Origin: Clavelina lepadiformis
Taxonomy: Eukaryota > Chordata > Ascidiacea > Aplousobranchia > Clavelinidae
Direction: 5' to 3'
DNA: 64,000 nucleotides
Assembly: GCF_947623445.1 (NCBI RefSeq)
Contig: NC_135241.1
Span: 994,501 to 1,058,500 of the forward strand
Below the pieces are notes generated by a model. It was not told the DNA's origin and made no database searches. It was given only the letters and a program-made list of their open reading frames with translations. This document shows, one piece after another, positions 22,598 through 36,862 of the stretch. Every line of letters starts with the position of its first letter. Positions within the stretch are counted from its first letter, which is position 1. The position numbers were made by a program, and so were the translations under genes.

Positions 22598-25405
22598 ATG
22601 GATTTTGCTTTCAGGTAGTAGGCCTAACAGTAAAATTCTGTAATTATGACTTCACGTATTAAAAGTTCATTAACATTTCACTTTTGACAATTACAGGTTT
22701 ATGTTGAATTTCTTCTTGATTTTGGTCCCACTTCAAGGTTAGTATTTGTGTGATGTAAACTTCATTTGATGTTTTTTAACTTGAATATGTCCTCAGCATG
22801 CCTGGCTGCTTCGGGTAACTACAGCGACGAGCTCATTGCCAGCATCGATTCCAACGGTCTGCGAGCTGCCTTGGCACGAACTGATGACGGAAGAATTTGC
22901 TCCGAAAAGTTCTGTTACGCCGGACAAGATTGCCACTACCGATGGTGAGTGAACACCTGCCCACACAACAAGCGTGGATGTAATAAACTGCCCATTTTAG
23001 GGAATTTCCCTACTGCGACACATACAGCGCGAAGGTTGGAGCAACTTGCGACGACAACCCTTGCGAGCATGGAGGAACCTGCCAGCCGGATGGTGTGAAT
23101 AACTACAGGTAAGTTTCGATTTGCGATTATTGGCAGATTTCCAACGATTCATTTTAATACTTCCTGCGTTGTAGATGCGATTGTCCTGCAGATGTCTATG
23201 GCTATAGCTGTCAGACAGGATCGACTTTGTGCACCGGCGTTTTCTGTGCTAATGGCGGGACCTGCGTCACAGTGTCTGGCGGTGGAGCAAGGTTAAAGAT
23301 TTTCTTGCTGTGCATCAATGCTTTCTGTTTTTGGCCACCAATGCGTAAACATTTTTCCTTAAATGTATATTCAGGTGCTTTTGTCCTTCCGCTTACGCTG
23401 GTGACGACTGCACTAAGCCCTGCACCCTTCCATGCCAAAACGGCGCCGCCTGTCAATACGACCAGACCGGAGCTCAGACATGTATCAAATGCCCGAAAGG
23501 TTACACAGGTCCTTTCTGCGAGGTGGCGCCCTGCGACCGGTATACCTGCTTAAATGGCGGTACCTGCGTCAATGATGAAACTCAACCATCAGGACACAGG
23601 TGAGTGATACGTCATTGTTGTTCGTCTCTTCTTTGTTCCCGGTGAGGTTATTTCTAATTTCAAATTTGAAAAAGATGTGAACCAACCACCAAAGTTAGAA
23701 ACGAAACAGCCTGTTCCAGCAACCCGTGTCTTGGACCTAACTGCCAGTGCTTCGACTCTTGCAAGCATGAACACGGTTACTACTGCATGAGCCAGCAGGG
23801 TTACATCGGTCAAAACTGCGACATTGGTAAGTGACCACTTCGTATGCCTTTCTATTCAATGCAATTTTCGGTCACTTTCTGCTCAGGTCCTCCAACTTTG
23901 ACCTGTCACCACGATAAAATTGAGTTGGAAGTATCGGCCGGGTTCTATGACGAGTACGACGACACTAAAACCAGTTTCATGTATTTCTCGTCCACCGTCG
24001 ATGGATTTAAATCAGTGCAAGCTTGTCAAGGTTTCATGCGTGGCCAAATACTTTCCTTGATTTCTTTCAGTATTTAATAGAACTTCCCACATTTCCAGCT
24101 CAACCAATCAACGGCAAGTACCGAGTCACTATTAACCCACCTTTTACGACATCTTGCGGAACTACAAGAACTCAAGCTCTCAACTCTCACACCTACAAAA
24201 ACACGCTGTGGATCAATCGCAGGACAGGTTCCTCTCTCTACGACATGCCCTTTCCAGTCCTGGACTGGACCTGCACGTTCAACTACGACTTGGATGTTGT
24301 CGCTTCTCTGGAACCAGTGTAAGTACAATCGCACATTTACGGTGCCATAGTGTCGTTTGCTTATAAATTCCTTTCAGCGTCGACAACCAGCGACCCAGCC
24401 TTCCACGAGTTAATTCTTTCGACGCTTCCGTTTCATTGTGCAAGATTTCAACCTGCCAGCAATCGTGTCCCTCTGACCTTCAAGTCGGTGCAGGGGCTGT
24501 CTACACTGTGTCTGAGACCATTCACCTTTCTGTCAACTTCAATATTGCTACAGTGAGTGCGTCCACCCATTTAGCAACTCTATAACAGCTAACTGTCTTT
24601 CAATATTTTTAGAGCATTTTCTCCGCCTCTCCCTTCACTGACATCGCAAGCGCTTTTCTCTCCTGCAGCCCGGATACTTCCAGTGCCAAGGACACAGTCG
24701 AGCTTTCCAGCACCGGGTATGTTACATTTCTATCAAAGTGAACCGAACTAGTCCATTACAAACACGTGTTATCTCTCAGCACCGGCTGCAACTACAACTC
24801 GGCCTTGGACGTCCGGGCTGGTGCCTCTTCTTCCCAACACGCCGCCTGCATGTCCTTCAAGGTTCCGCGCTTCCACCAATGCACCACCATCTACATCCAC
24901 CTTCGACTGAGGATCTGCAGCTCCGCTGATGTCACAACCTCGGTTGGTTTTAGCTTCGCTTTGTCTTTAACAATTTTTTTTTATATCGAAACATTCCATT
25001 CTACGTAGATTTGCTCATCCAATGAGCGCGTCCAACACTGCCCTGCGCGTTTAACAAAGCGATCCCTCTCCGACAAAGACGCTGATGTTGCGTATCACGT
25101 CATTGGTCCAATAACTATCGTCGACAGTGGCGTGGAAGCCATGACGTTCCTTTCAGATTCTGAAACTTCAGTCACCGTCGGCAATGTTTCCGATACAGGC
25201 GTGATGCTGGGGAGTCATTCGCCGGTTTACGGTAAGTTACTTGTCATGTCAGCGATAACACGTCCGTTTCATCACAACTATTTTCTTAGGGGGCCTCGGT
25301 CTTGAGATGGTCGTTCTTTCATCTTTCACTGCATTTTTTGTTCTCTTGACCATTGTCATGTTTTTCTCACTCTTGTTCCTTCGCCATAAACGCAGCATGA
25401 AATAA
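22598..25405 (+). CDS. EGF-repeat plus ZP-domain transmembrane protein (14 exons, 650 aa)
   Basis: Exons: 22598-22614, 22697-22737, 22797-22944, 23001-23108, 23175-23291, 23375-23599, 23675-23826, 23887-24030, 24099-24318, 24378-24552, 24613-24716, 24780-24942, 25009-25231, 25290-25405 (TAA). The signal peptide covers about residues 1-23. Residues 55-270 hold about five Cys-rich EGF-like units (for example CEHGGTC, CANGGTC, CLNGGTC). A ZP domain follows, starting TLTCHHDKIELEV and running from about 272 to 550 with its paired cysteines. Then come a dibasic LTKRS site near 556 (ZP proteins are usually cleaved by furin-type proteases here), one membrane helix near 618-641 and a short basic tail. 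ZP domains polymerise into extracellular coats. Ascidian vitelline-coat proteins such as Halocynthia HrVC120 combine EGF repeats with ZP, so an egg-coat or epithelial matrix role is likely, but this is inference. It sits alone on + between receptor genes. Confidence 0.85.
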
Positions 25406-25442
25406 TTCGTTTTTGATTTGTGTTTTGTTGAGGTTTATTTCA

Positions 25443-25458
25443 AATAAATGCAAATAAA
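25443..25458 (+). terminator. Poly(A) signals of the EGF/ZP gene
   Basis: Two AATAAA hexamers at 25443 and 25453 lie 38-53 bases after the stop codon, close enough to define a very short 3' UTR. Confidence 0.65.
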
Positions 25459-25864
25459 AACATATTTTCCAAACTTTATGGTTGTTATAGACGTGAGTGT
25501 ACACGCCTGGCAAGCAATTGTGTTAAGAGAAACTTTGCGCATTCACTAATTGACGAGTTACCACAACATATTGTACATACAGACCTAATTGACGTCTTTA
25601 AAAACAACACGTATGCTTTAGCACCTTCCCAAGTGAGGAACTAGGCCAAAACAGCCAAATATGTTCTACATTTGTGCGCAAATGTTTATAAAGAGAACGC
25701 AAAAACGTTTTTAACAGGTTTCAGATTTCGAACTTTGCTGCCTGCCGGGAATCTTTGCAATTAACTCTTACGCATGATCGCGGGACGTTGATATTTAAAG
25801 GCAGGCTACACTTCATGATTGTGCAACTCGGTAGGAATTCACGGTCTTTTCTCAAATGCCCACT
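25459..25864. other. Convergent spacer between the EGF/ZP gene and GPCR-4
   Basis: About 400 bases between two facing 3' ends. A TTTATT (AATAAA on the - strand) near 25434 could serve GPCR-4, which would make the two 3' UTRs overlap. I see no gene. Confidence 0.45.
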
Positions 25865-27942
25865 TCAACCTAGGATTTCCCCGCTATCAAAGTTGAATAA
25901 CTTGTTGTTGAGGTTGATGACTTCTCCCTGTAGATAGTCCGTGTGACCGAAGTCGATGGTCTGCTTTCTGAAGCAACAAACATTATTGTTGAAAATTTCC
26001 GCTTTATTATCCCTTTATATATTGTACAGCAAAGTATTTTTTGCAAAAAGTAGCTTGTTGTGGGACTTGACATGCAAAAAACTTTCGGAAAACGGTGATC
26101 TGACCTGAAGCTTGCTCCCGAACAAATGTACAAGCAATTTTTTGTATCCTGCCCTGTAGCCTGGATTCATGACCCCATAGATAACGAAGTTCATGGACGA
26201 ATTGGTGATTCCTAACCAGCCGAAAATCTAAATGCAAGCTCAAGTTTGACACACGAGACCATTGTGAAGTACAGTTGACTCAACAAACACAACTTCACCT
26301 TTTTCAGCTGGAAGGACACAGTGGAAGGAGCCACCATGACACACAGACCGTACGGTCCCCAGGAGACCATAAAAGCGAGGATTGTCGCGGCCAGGGTCTT
26401 GGTCAAGTTCATCTCCCTTTCAAGCGATCTGCTCTTCGGGCTCCTCACATCCGGGTTAGCTGACGATGACGACTTTCTGCGCACTTTCTTCCCCGACGCT
26501 ACAACAGCTCTGAAATGAAAAGTTTGACGAAATATTTTAAAGATAAAATAGATTTTGGGCGGATTTGAAGTAGGTTAAAGCATGTGTGTGTGTGCGTATT
26601 ATCATGTAATAGAAATCTCGATATCTGAAATAAAGTTACACATGTCCGGTATTTTAACCAATCGCCGCCCGACCTGAGTAATCGCCAGTAAGAGAAGAAG
26701 ATGCCACAAAGAGGAACCACCAAAGCTAGAGTTATCAAGAAGATGTTATAGGAGATGTCCTTTGTGTCGTCCCAAGTACAATGTAGCATCTTCTCGTCAT
26801 ATCTAAAATCATTTGTGACATAACAATGAATAAATAATGACATGTGATCGCGTCATACTCACCCAAGGTCGCTCCATCCGAGCAGGGTTGGAAATGCGAG
26901 AAGGGTTGACCAGGTCCATATGAACACGACCATGAACTTGACTCGTTTCGGCGAAAAGTAATTTTCGTAAGATGCGCGATGTACCACCGCCCAATATCTA
27001 TAGTTCTCATAGGTTGAGCGAATTAGCCGGAAAGCACGATAAAAAATACATCTGTTTCGTCATAAATAATTCCTACGCAATTGCAGCCGTAGATGGACTC
27101 CTGTATCGATCGTAATGAAATATTCAAAATTCTAAACACACAAACAACCGCCGTGGGAATATTGACTTGCCCTGTACAAGATGGACCACACCCCTTGACA
27201 TTGCCTTTCACGATCGATCTTTGCTCATTGATGCATCTGCACCCAAATGATCAACTCTATTGCTTAACTCATGCACATTATCTCTGTCATTTGCTGTCTC
27301 GTTCTCCTTTCTTATCTTCGCTTATTGAAAGCAACGGATTTTTATCTTATTTTCTGACAACTTGAACATGAAGTTTACAAGAAATCACCAACCACCATCT
27401 GAACTTCTTATCGCTGCTTTGACACGACTTCGTTTGTGATGTAATAATGCTTACCTGTTCAATGCGATGAAAGTGAGATTACAAATCGAACAACAACAAG
27501 TAATGATTGTGACGTAACCTATTAAGTCACACGTCACAGTGTTTAAAACGTTTCCGCCGTTTATGACGTTTCCAATGATTATCGGGATAATGACTCCGTT
27601 CACCTAAAGAGATGCAGAGTCAGAAAAATAATCATTAAAATATATCGGAGTCATCTTGTTAATCTTTGCAATGGAACTCACGAGGATGTCGGCGATGGCG
27701 AGATTGATGACGAACACGTTCCCGTGCTCATTCACTCTCCTAGCATGCACTATGGATGAGATTACCAGCAGGTTACCCAGGGTACCCACCACAGCCAACA
27801 GAGACAAATAAACGACCTCAACAACTTGTTGGCTTCCAAACTGGACTTCGGGATCGGGAACAATCGTGGCAGATGCCACTGGACCTGTTTGATTGTCAAC
27901 GTCATAAACTGTAGTTTCAACAGCCATGCTCAGTGGCAGCAT
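25865..27942 (-). CDS. GPCR-4: class A receptor, melatonin-receptor-like (7 exons, about 367 aa)
   Basis: Exons: 27942-27682, 27603-27455, 26997-26863, 26802-26674, 26509-26299, 26227-26105, then a last exon ending at 25865 (start at 25960 preferred). Motifs: NLAIADI, TCDLIGY with LHCTWDD, NRY across exons 2/3, SWGPYG in TM6 (Ser replaces the usual Cys) and NFVIY. Exon 5 has a basic, Ser-rich third loop (RRKSSSS). ATG 27942 gives 87 codons in exon 1; ATG 27927 gives 82, closer to the paralogues. A splice acceptor just upstream of the ATG suggests a 5' UTR intron. Exon 6 is 11 bases shorter than in GPCR-1 and ends in phase 0, so the C-tail differs and its frame is uncertain: all three frames of the last exon are open. 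Confidence 0.8.
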
Positions 27943-30379
27943 ATCTGGCCTACACTGCAAAAAAGTGCAAATTAATGGAAATATTTCGTTCTGTCCGAGC
28001 TTAAGTTTCCTTCTCAACTTGCACTTAACCTTTTGCGTGACCTCATGAACACAAACTCAGCAAAACCGCGGCTCACATCGACTTTCGTCAAATGTTTTTG
28101 TGTTGGCTACTCGGCATATCTCATATTTTTAGTTAGACCATACAGCTGTTACTTTGCTTTGACCGTTCGTTATTGTCGTGTAACCAGACAGAACTAAAGT
28201 CAAATGTTGCCTCCATGGACGAAGTTCTTCTTTTACCACTAGGTGTCGCCAATAAAGTGATTCGATCTTAAATGTGTTCATTTTTGCTCTGATGAGGGAC
28301 CGAAATATGTTAGATATTTCATTTTGTTAATAATTATGTTTATTTTTTTGCACAAGCTGTGCTGATTGCGACAACTTGCTTCAGCAAAACACAATATGAA
28401 GTCGCAGTAACTGGTCCGACGATCTCTGGCGAGCGAGTAGAGATAAGTTTACTTTCATTTTATATGAATTTCTTTACTAGAAAGTGTAGAAGCCTTTTTC
28501 CGGAAGCAAATAAATTTTTGAATTAAATGAATCAAATCGAAGTAAAAAAGCTTTTTCGTTTGTTACGAATTACCGGTACACAATGGTATAGTTTAAATAA
28601 TGTTGTGTGGTTTTTCTTTCAAATCTTGCTTTCATTTGTTTTAAAACTGAAACTAGATAATTCCACCCTCAATCAATGAAATTTTGTTTAAAATATGTTC
28701 AAGTCTTGATAATTTATGAAACTCTGTAACAAGTTTATACTACTTCTCTACCTCAAAGTTTATGCTCAAACTGAAGAACATAAGCGCGAAGTTGCTAGAA
28801 GTTGCAACCAAACGTTTCTTAAGAAAATCGTAAATTTCTTCTTTTTGACTTCTTTTTAATCGCAGGGCAGTAAATTTAGGTCTGTCCTTGTCTCATTTGA
28901 AACGTTTTCGCATACACCAAGACTTATTCCGAAATTCAGAACTAAACTTTACTGTTCAAGGTTTCGCCTTAAAACTTTATCTTACACCGCTCGCTCAATG
29001 TTTCTTGATCATTGTGTTCGTGCTGTAACAATCTTCACCTTCTTCACACTCAAGCAGGTGTTGAAAAGCTTTGATGGAACATTCCACCTTAAAACGTTGT
29101 AAAGAAAATCTGTCTTCATGCCACCGCGGTCCCGATGTACTTAAATGTCAAACTGATACGTCATATTAAGTGTTTTTTAAACACTGTGAGCCTATATGCT
29201 TACAACGCCCTTGATATGTCGTAGGACGGCGCTCGTAACAAGACTGTCCGATGTTATTTGCATTGATTCTCATTGCTGGCAGGAATCTCGTAAAACGAAC
29301 CAATATTTACAACCACGCAGATATTGTGGGTAGCTGTGAGGCTACAATCTCATTGGCTTTGCTTGTTTTCTGATATAACTTGCCGTGTTTTGCTAAATCA
29401 CAACTCGTCTGATTTTGCTGGAGAGACTCTACCATCATACTTCCAGCTACAGCCACCACAGGTAGCCTGTTTATCGCCGAGTTTAGATTCCACAATTTGG
29501 TTGATGTACAGTAGTCGCGCGAATCAACCTTTCAAATGAACAAAGCGCCCGCTAATGAGGCATTGTATCGCGTTTCTTTCTTTTACGCACTGTGACGTCG
29601 TTTGAAAAATGAAAATAAACAATTGTCTTGGTCTGTCGTGGTCACTTGGGGCGCCAAGCTTGTTATCTATTTTCGCTCTGACATTGAAATATCAAAGGAA
29701 GTTGTTGGCGCGTGTCCAAATATTGTCGACCTGCATTGAGACGAGTCTGAATGACTGAGATGAGACGAGGTGGGAGTTTTGTGTCTCCAACTCCACTTCA
29801 CCTTCGGACGAAATACATCATTGGCGACAGCATTTTAATTTATTTTCAAGTTCAAAATCTTTGTTTAATTTAAATTGTAAAGTTTCAAGATACCCGACTC
29901 AGTGCATGTGCATTATCCGACTGATCGATTTCACCATCATTCTGTATCCGCCCTTCCACACATCGACAACTCCTTTTGCATCATAATAAAACAGCCACTC
30001 GCAATTGGCCACCTCAATAAAGCGAGTAGTTTATTACGTCATAGTGCCAAATTCATTATTTCTCTGCAAACGTTATCGATTTTCATGAAACCAGACTCGG
30101 TTGATGTTGCTGACCAGCTGGTATAGTTGCTATAAGTGATTATGTATTGTACGATTATTACGTCATAGGCCACCCCCTATGACGTAATAAGAAAGCAAAA
30201 AAGCTGCAAAATATTAATCATTGTCTTTAAATCGACTTCTCATTGAACGTGGTAAGACTTGAATCAAAATCATAACAACCGCTTCCTTTGACGGACAAGT
30301 TTGTGGAATCAAATACAAGCAATTAATGTTTATAAAAAGCCCACAAAGCGCTTGTATCAAAAGAAGTTCGATAATCTTT
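27943..30379. other. Spacer between GPCR-4 and GPCR-5
   Basis: Upstream region of GPCR-4 and downstream region of GPCR-5. It is AT-rich with only short, unsupported open frames (for example 29307-29495 and 29902-30126). I see no gene or clear repeat. Confidence 0.5.
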
Positions 30380-30456
30380 TTTATTTTCAGTAAAACTGAA
30401 AGTTTGTGCACAATTTCCACGCCGTATAGCTCCAAACAATGATTCAGAAATTCTTT

Positions 30457-32372
30457 TCAAGTGTTTTCAATCAGATCAACCTCGCCAGGAAGTTGCTGAA
30501 GACAGACCACTTGACCGGATGAAGTCGGCTGCAGCAAACAAAAAAATCAACTGTTTAAGAAAATTTGATTTCTACGTCATAACCACTCACTTCTGTTTTA
30601 TCGTCAGGTCGTTCATCCTTCATCACAGCGATGATCTTATTGGGCTGCATTGTCTTGTCATATCTGCGTAATAAAGTCGGTGACCACTTGAATATGAGAA
30701 GAAACCAAACAAAACTTCCAGGCATAGCTTGTTCCAATCATCGGTGTAAACATACTTGCAGGAGCAAAAAATGAACCGAAGAAGATTGCGATATCCCCTT
30801 CTGTAAGTCCTATTCATGAGGCCGTAAATGATGAAGTTGACGCCAGAATTCGAAAAAGCAAGCCAGGCCAGAAACTGTAAATTGCAGTAAATATAACGCG
30901 AGTTTTTTTTCATGATAAAGTGAAAATCGCTTTTTGCGCAATGAAAAATAACTTGAAAGTTGAAATTTGAAAAGATACAAAATTTTTGATTTCTGCTTAA
31001 AAGCGGAAAGTATTATGTGGAGCGGCTGGAAACAAGACACAAGTTGTTGCCACAAACTCACTTTCTTAACATGATCTGGTATTCTCGTTGGCGCGATCAA
31101 GATGCCGAGGCCAAAGGGGGCCCAGCACAGCACAAAGGCGACGACTGTGGCCGCGAGAGTCTTCAGAAGTCGAATCTCTCGTTTTAATCTCTTTTTCTCT
31201 TGTCTCGACATTTGAAAACGAGTGGAGTTCAAGCTTCGCGACCAATTATTACCGGCTCGAACGTGGCTATGAAAAAGAGCATTCCATTTTAAAAGAGCTA
31301 ATTTCTATATGAAATAATATTAATAACTTCTTTTGCTGAACATAACATTCGCTTCCCAAAGTGCTGCGCATTCGTTCTTTCTAATTACCTGAACACGGCG
31401 TAGTAGTTGAATATTATGACTGACATGGGCAGGAAAATCCCCAAACCAAGAAGAAAGATGTTATAAGTTTTCGATGCGAGATAGTCGTAGGCGCAGTTCA
31501 TCATCGACGCGTCATACCTAAAACAAGTGACGTCACTTTTTAAGAAATCACAGTGTACACTAGTCCACAATACAGGGGGAAGTCCCCGAGAAGATAAGAC
31601 TTCATCAGCCATATTAATCATTGAAGCAAAATAAGCAAAGATAGCAAAAGGTTACATGAGGCCACTCCAACCGGTCACTGTGGGCAAGGCGAGGAGATTG
31701 GACCAGAACCAAGCGGCGAACGCCATCGCGAGGTAACGTCGCTGCGTAAACACCCGGTTGTAAGAAGAATCCCTCACAACTGCCCAGTACCTGGAATACA
31801 GTGGATGAAACGCGGTTGATCAACTGGTGAAAAACATGTCGACATTTTTATGACGAGTCTCACCTGCTGAATGCAATTAGTGCCAATGACGTCATCGATA
31901 CGCAGCAGGTGATGACGATGCTGTACGCAAACACGCGGCAAGTAACCATTGGCAGAGCATTCTCTGACTCAATGACGTTGGCGATTATCGACGGAACGAA
32001 GACAGCTGTGATCTAACAATAAACAATATGGATTGAATAAAGCTAAGTGGTTGCGTTGTAACACGCCAAATGTCATATTAACATGTCTAACGTCACACAA
32101 CATTGATTGTTTCGTGGCAAACTCACATAAAAATCAGCGACGGCCAGATTGATGATGAAGATGTTCCCTTGCTCAGTAACTTTCTTCTCGAAGATGATGG
32201 AGACAATGACAAGAAGATTTCCCAGAGATCCTCCAATGCAAAGTAAGAGGAGATAAATGACCTCAAATACCTGCAGGATTCCAAACTGACCACACCACGG
32301 GTTATCTGACTGTTGGTCGCATCTCGGCAACAACTCAGTTGAATTTTCGTAACTTGCACTCGTCGTTTCCAT
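30457..32372 (-). CDS. GPCR-5: divergent melatonin-receptor-like class A receptor (8 exons, 375 aa)
   Basis: Exons: 32372-32127, 32012-31864, 31790-31656, 31517-31389, 31266-31062, 30874-30756, 30663-30591, 30528-30457 (TGA). ATG 32372 is chosen because it gives an 82-codon first exon as in the paralogues; the open frame upstream has no other ATG. Motifs: NLAVADF, TCRVFAY with NCAYDY (disulfide), SRY rather than NRY at the end of TM3, CWAPFG, and NFIIY in TM7. Exon 6 starts FLAWLAFSNS in place of IFGW. The tail is short. A TTTATT at 30380-30385 is a plausible poly(A) signal on this strand. It is the most divergent member of the cluster, but exon lengths 149/135/129 are retained. Confidence 0.83.
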
Positions 32373-33257
32373 TTCAGTTAAATCTTGCTCTGATTTCACT
32401 GCGGTTGATAATTTACTTTCAAATGCAACACCCTGTGACACCTTATTTTATGTCAATAAAATGTTTAAAAACAGCCGTTGAAAGTAAATAGGAAACTTCA
32501 CTCTTGAATCTGTTTTCTATTTCTGAACTTTTCGTCTTCTTTAACAATGTTCGGTAAAGTTTATATCGGTAATAATCAAGAAACTGAACCGCAGCAAAAT
32601 TCCTCTTGTTTTTCCCCAAAAAGATTTGCAGATATCTACCTGATTTTTTTACCCCACGATGCATAGCATAACATAAGAATGCGATTTGCGCAGTTTGCTG
32701 CCTTACTCACAAATCTAATTATAGGATCGCAAAAGTTCAAGCCCCACGGTACCAAGAATTTCAACATAACATCCTCTGAGAACCTGCAATTAACGTCAAT
32801 GCTGGACATGTTGCTTCGTCAGCGAAAAACGATATTTTGAAAATAATCCAATAAATTTCATCAAAAATCAATACACGTTGAACAACAAATCTTGTAAAAA
32901 TAACGCCCGTCGTATCCTTAGACGCCTTTCTGCTGAAACAACTGCTTTTATGAATCAATTTGTTCCATCAGTCGTGGCTTCCTGGTGAAAAGAGGGCATA
33001 GGCATATAAAGTAGCTCGACTCATCTAAATTTGGTGCAAAGTTTATTTCTGCCAACCTTCATGATCATGATTTAATGCTATGCTATGTGATGTCACTTCA
33101 CCTACACCTCCATGAACATAAAACCATATACTTACACAGGTCGCTTCTGCGGTATAGCTGACAGCTTCTTTAGGTGGAATTATGTAGCTGCGTTTAAAGC
33201 TGAGTGGCTTTAAATGACATTTTAAACAGACTTACTAGTTATTAGTAGAATTGCACA
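32373..33257. other. Spacer between GPCR-5 and the carboxylesterase gene
   Basis: Upstream region of GPCR-5 and downstream region of the esterase, both on the - strand. Open frames at 32443-32664 and 32761-32958 show no domain or splice support. No gene seen. Confidence 0.5.
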
Positions 33258-33263
33258 TTTATT
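33258..33263 (-). terminator. Poly(A) signal of the carboxylesterase gene
   Basis: TTTATT on + is AATAAA on -, about 135 bases after the esterase stop codon. Confidence 0.5.
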
Positions 33264-33397
33264 TGGGGTTTTCCTTTGCACAAAACACATGGAATATGGC
33301 ATAGATGAAAATTAAAGTGCATTTAAGTTGTGATTAAACGTTGCTCATCGTGCATTTAGACATATGTAATCAGGAAAATATTTGTGGAACTTTGCCT

Positions 33398-36069
<2,672 letters not shown>

Positions 36070-36141
36070 TTATGTCGCTTTGCTCTTTAGGTTGCTTGTG
36101 TTGTAACTTGATGGTTGTTTGAGCTTCTGCGACCAGTTTCC

Positions 36142-36149
36142 TTTTTATA
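36142..36149 (-). promoter_or_regulatory. TATA box of the carboxylesterase gene
   Basis: Reads TATAAAAA on the - strand, 73 bases upstream of the esterase ATG at 36069. This suggests a short, intronless 5' UTR of about 40 bases. Confidence 0.5.
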
Positions 36150-36862
36150 GTGCAACTGGTCTGTACACTTCTCTAGTTTTTACCTTATAAGTATATAATG
36201 GTCTTGCTGAACCTACAAAGCGTTTGTTTGCAGCGGAACCAACTGTCACGTATCGTATTTATTGAAATCAGCTTGTTTGCCAGACACGCTACTTGTTACT
36301 TCGTGCTGAAGCGCCTGTTCGTGTGTGTTCGTGCGAGAGAGTTTTAAAACGCTCCCGCGCGCAGTTCATACAAGTTTTTGTTTACACGTGACCTCATCGT
36401 GTCACACCATTTAAGGTAATCGCGCGTTAGTGGTGGCGTTGCTCGCAATGGAGTTTCGAAAATGTTCAGAACCTTATCTGTGAATGATTCATCAGTATGA
36501 CGATTAGCCTTATATTATTGAAACTATCCGATCATAATATATTAAGTGAAGTAGTTTCCGCTCCAATCTATCCTAACTGCGGATGCTTTTCTCAATTAAA
36601 TTAATGGCAAAAAATATAAACCACCCACCACAAATAAGGGAGAGAGAGGGTGGTTGGAATAAAAAATCTAACATTGCTTTGAATAAATAGACAAAGCTAT
36701 TTTCGTTTAGATTCGCAACAGATGATATATTTTGAAAACACAATAAATTAATTAGAACAAACTCGTTTGAAACGCGTACAAACCAGGCAGGAACTGGAAA
36801 GTTAGTAAGAAAAATCAAAAAGAACGGAAAGAGAAGAAAAGCATGACGTCAAGGTATCTCCG
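36150..36862. other. Spacer between the carboxylesterase and EGF membrane protein genes
   Basis: Esterase promoter and the 3' UTR region of the EGF membrane protein. The - strand frame at 36573-36818 is AT-rich and unsupported. No gene seen. Confidence 0.5.

Noticed and set aside
32373..32441. Upstream extension of GPCR-5 exon 1
   Set aside because: The frame is open for 23 more codons but contains no ATG; the paralogues' first exons fit a start at 32372.
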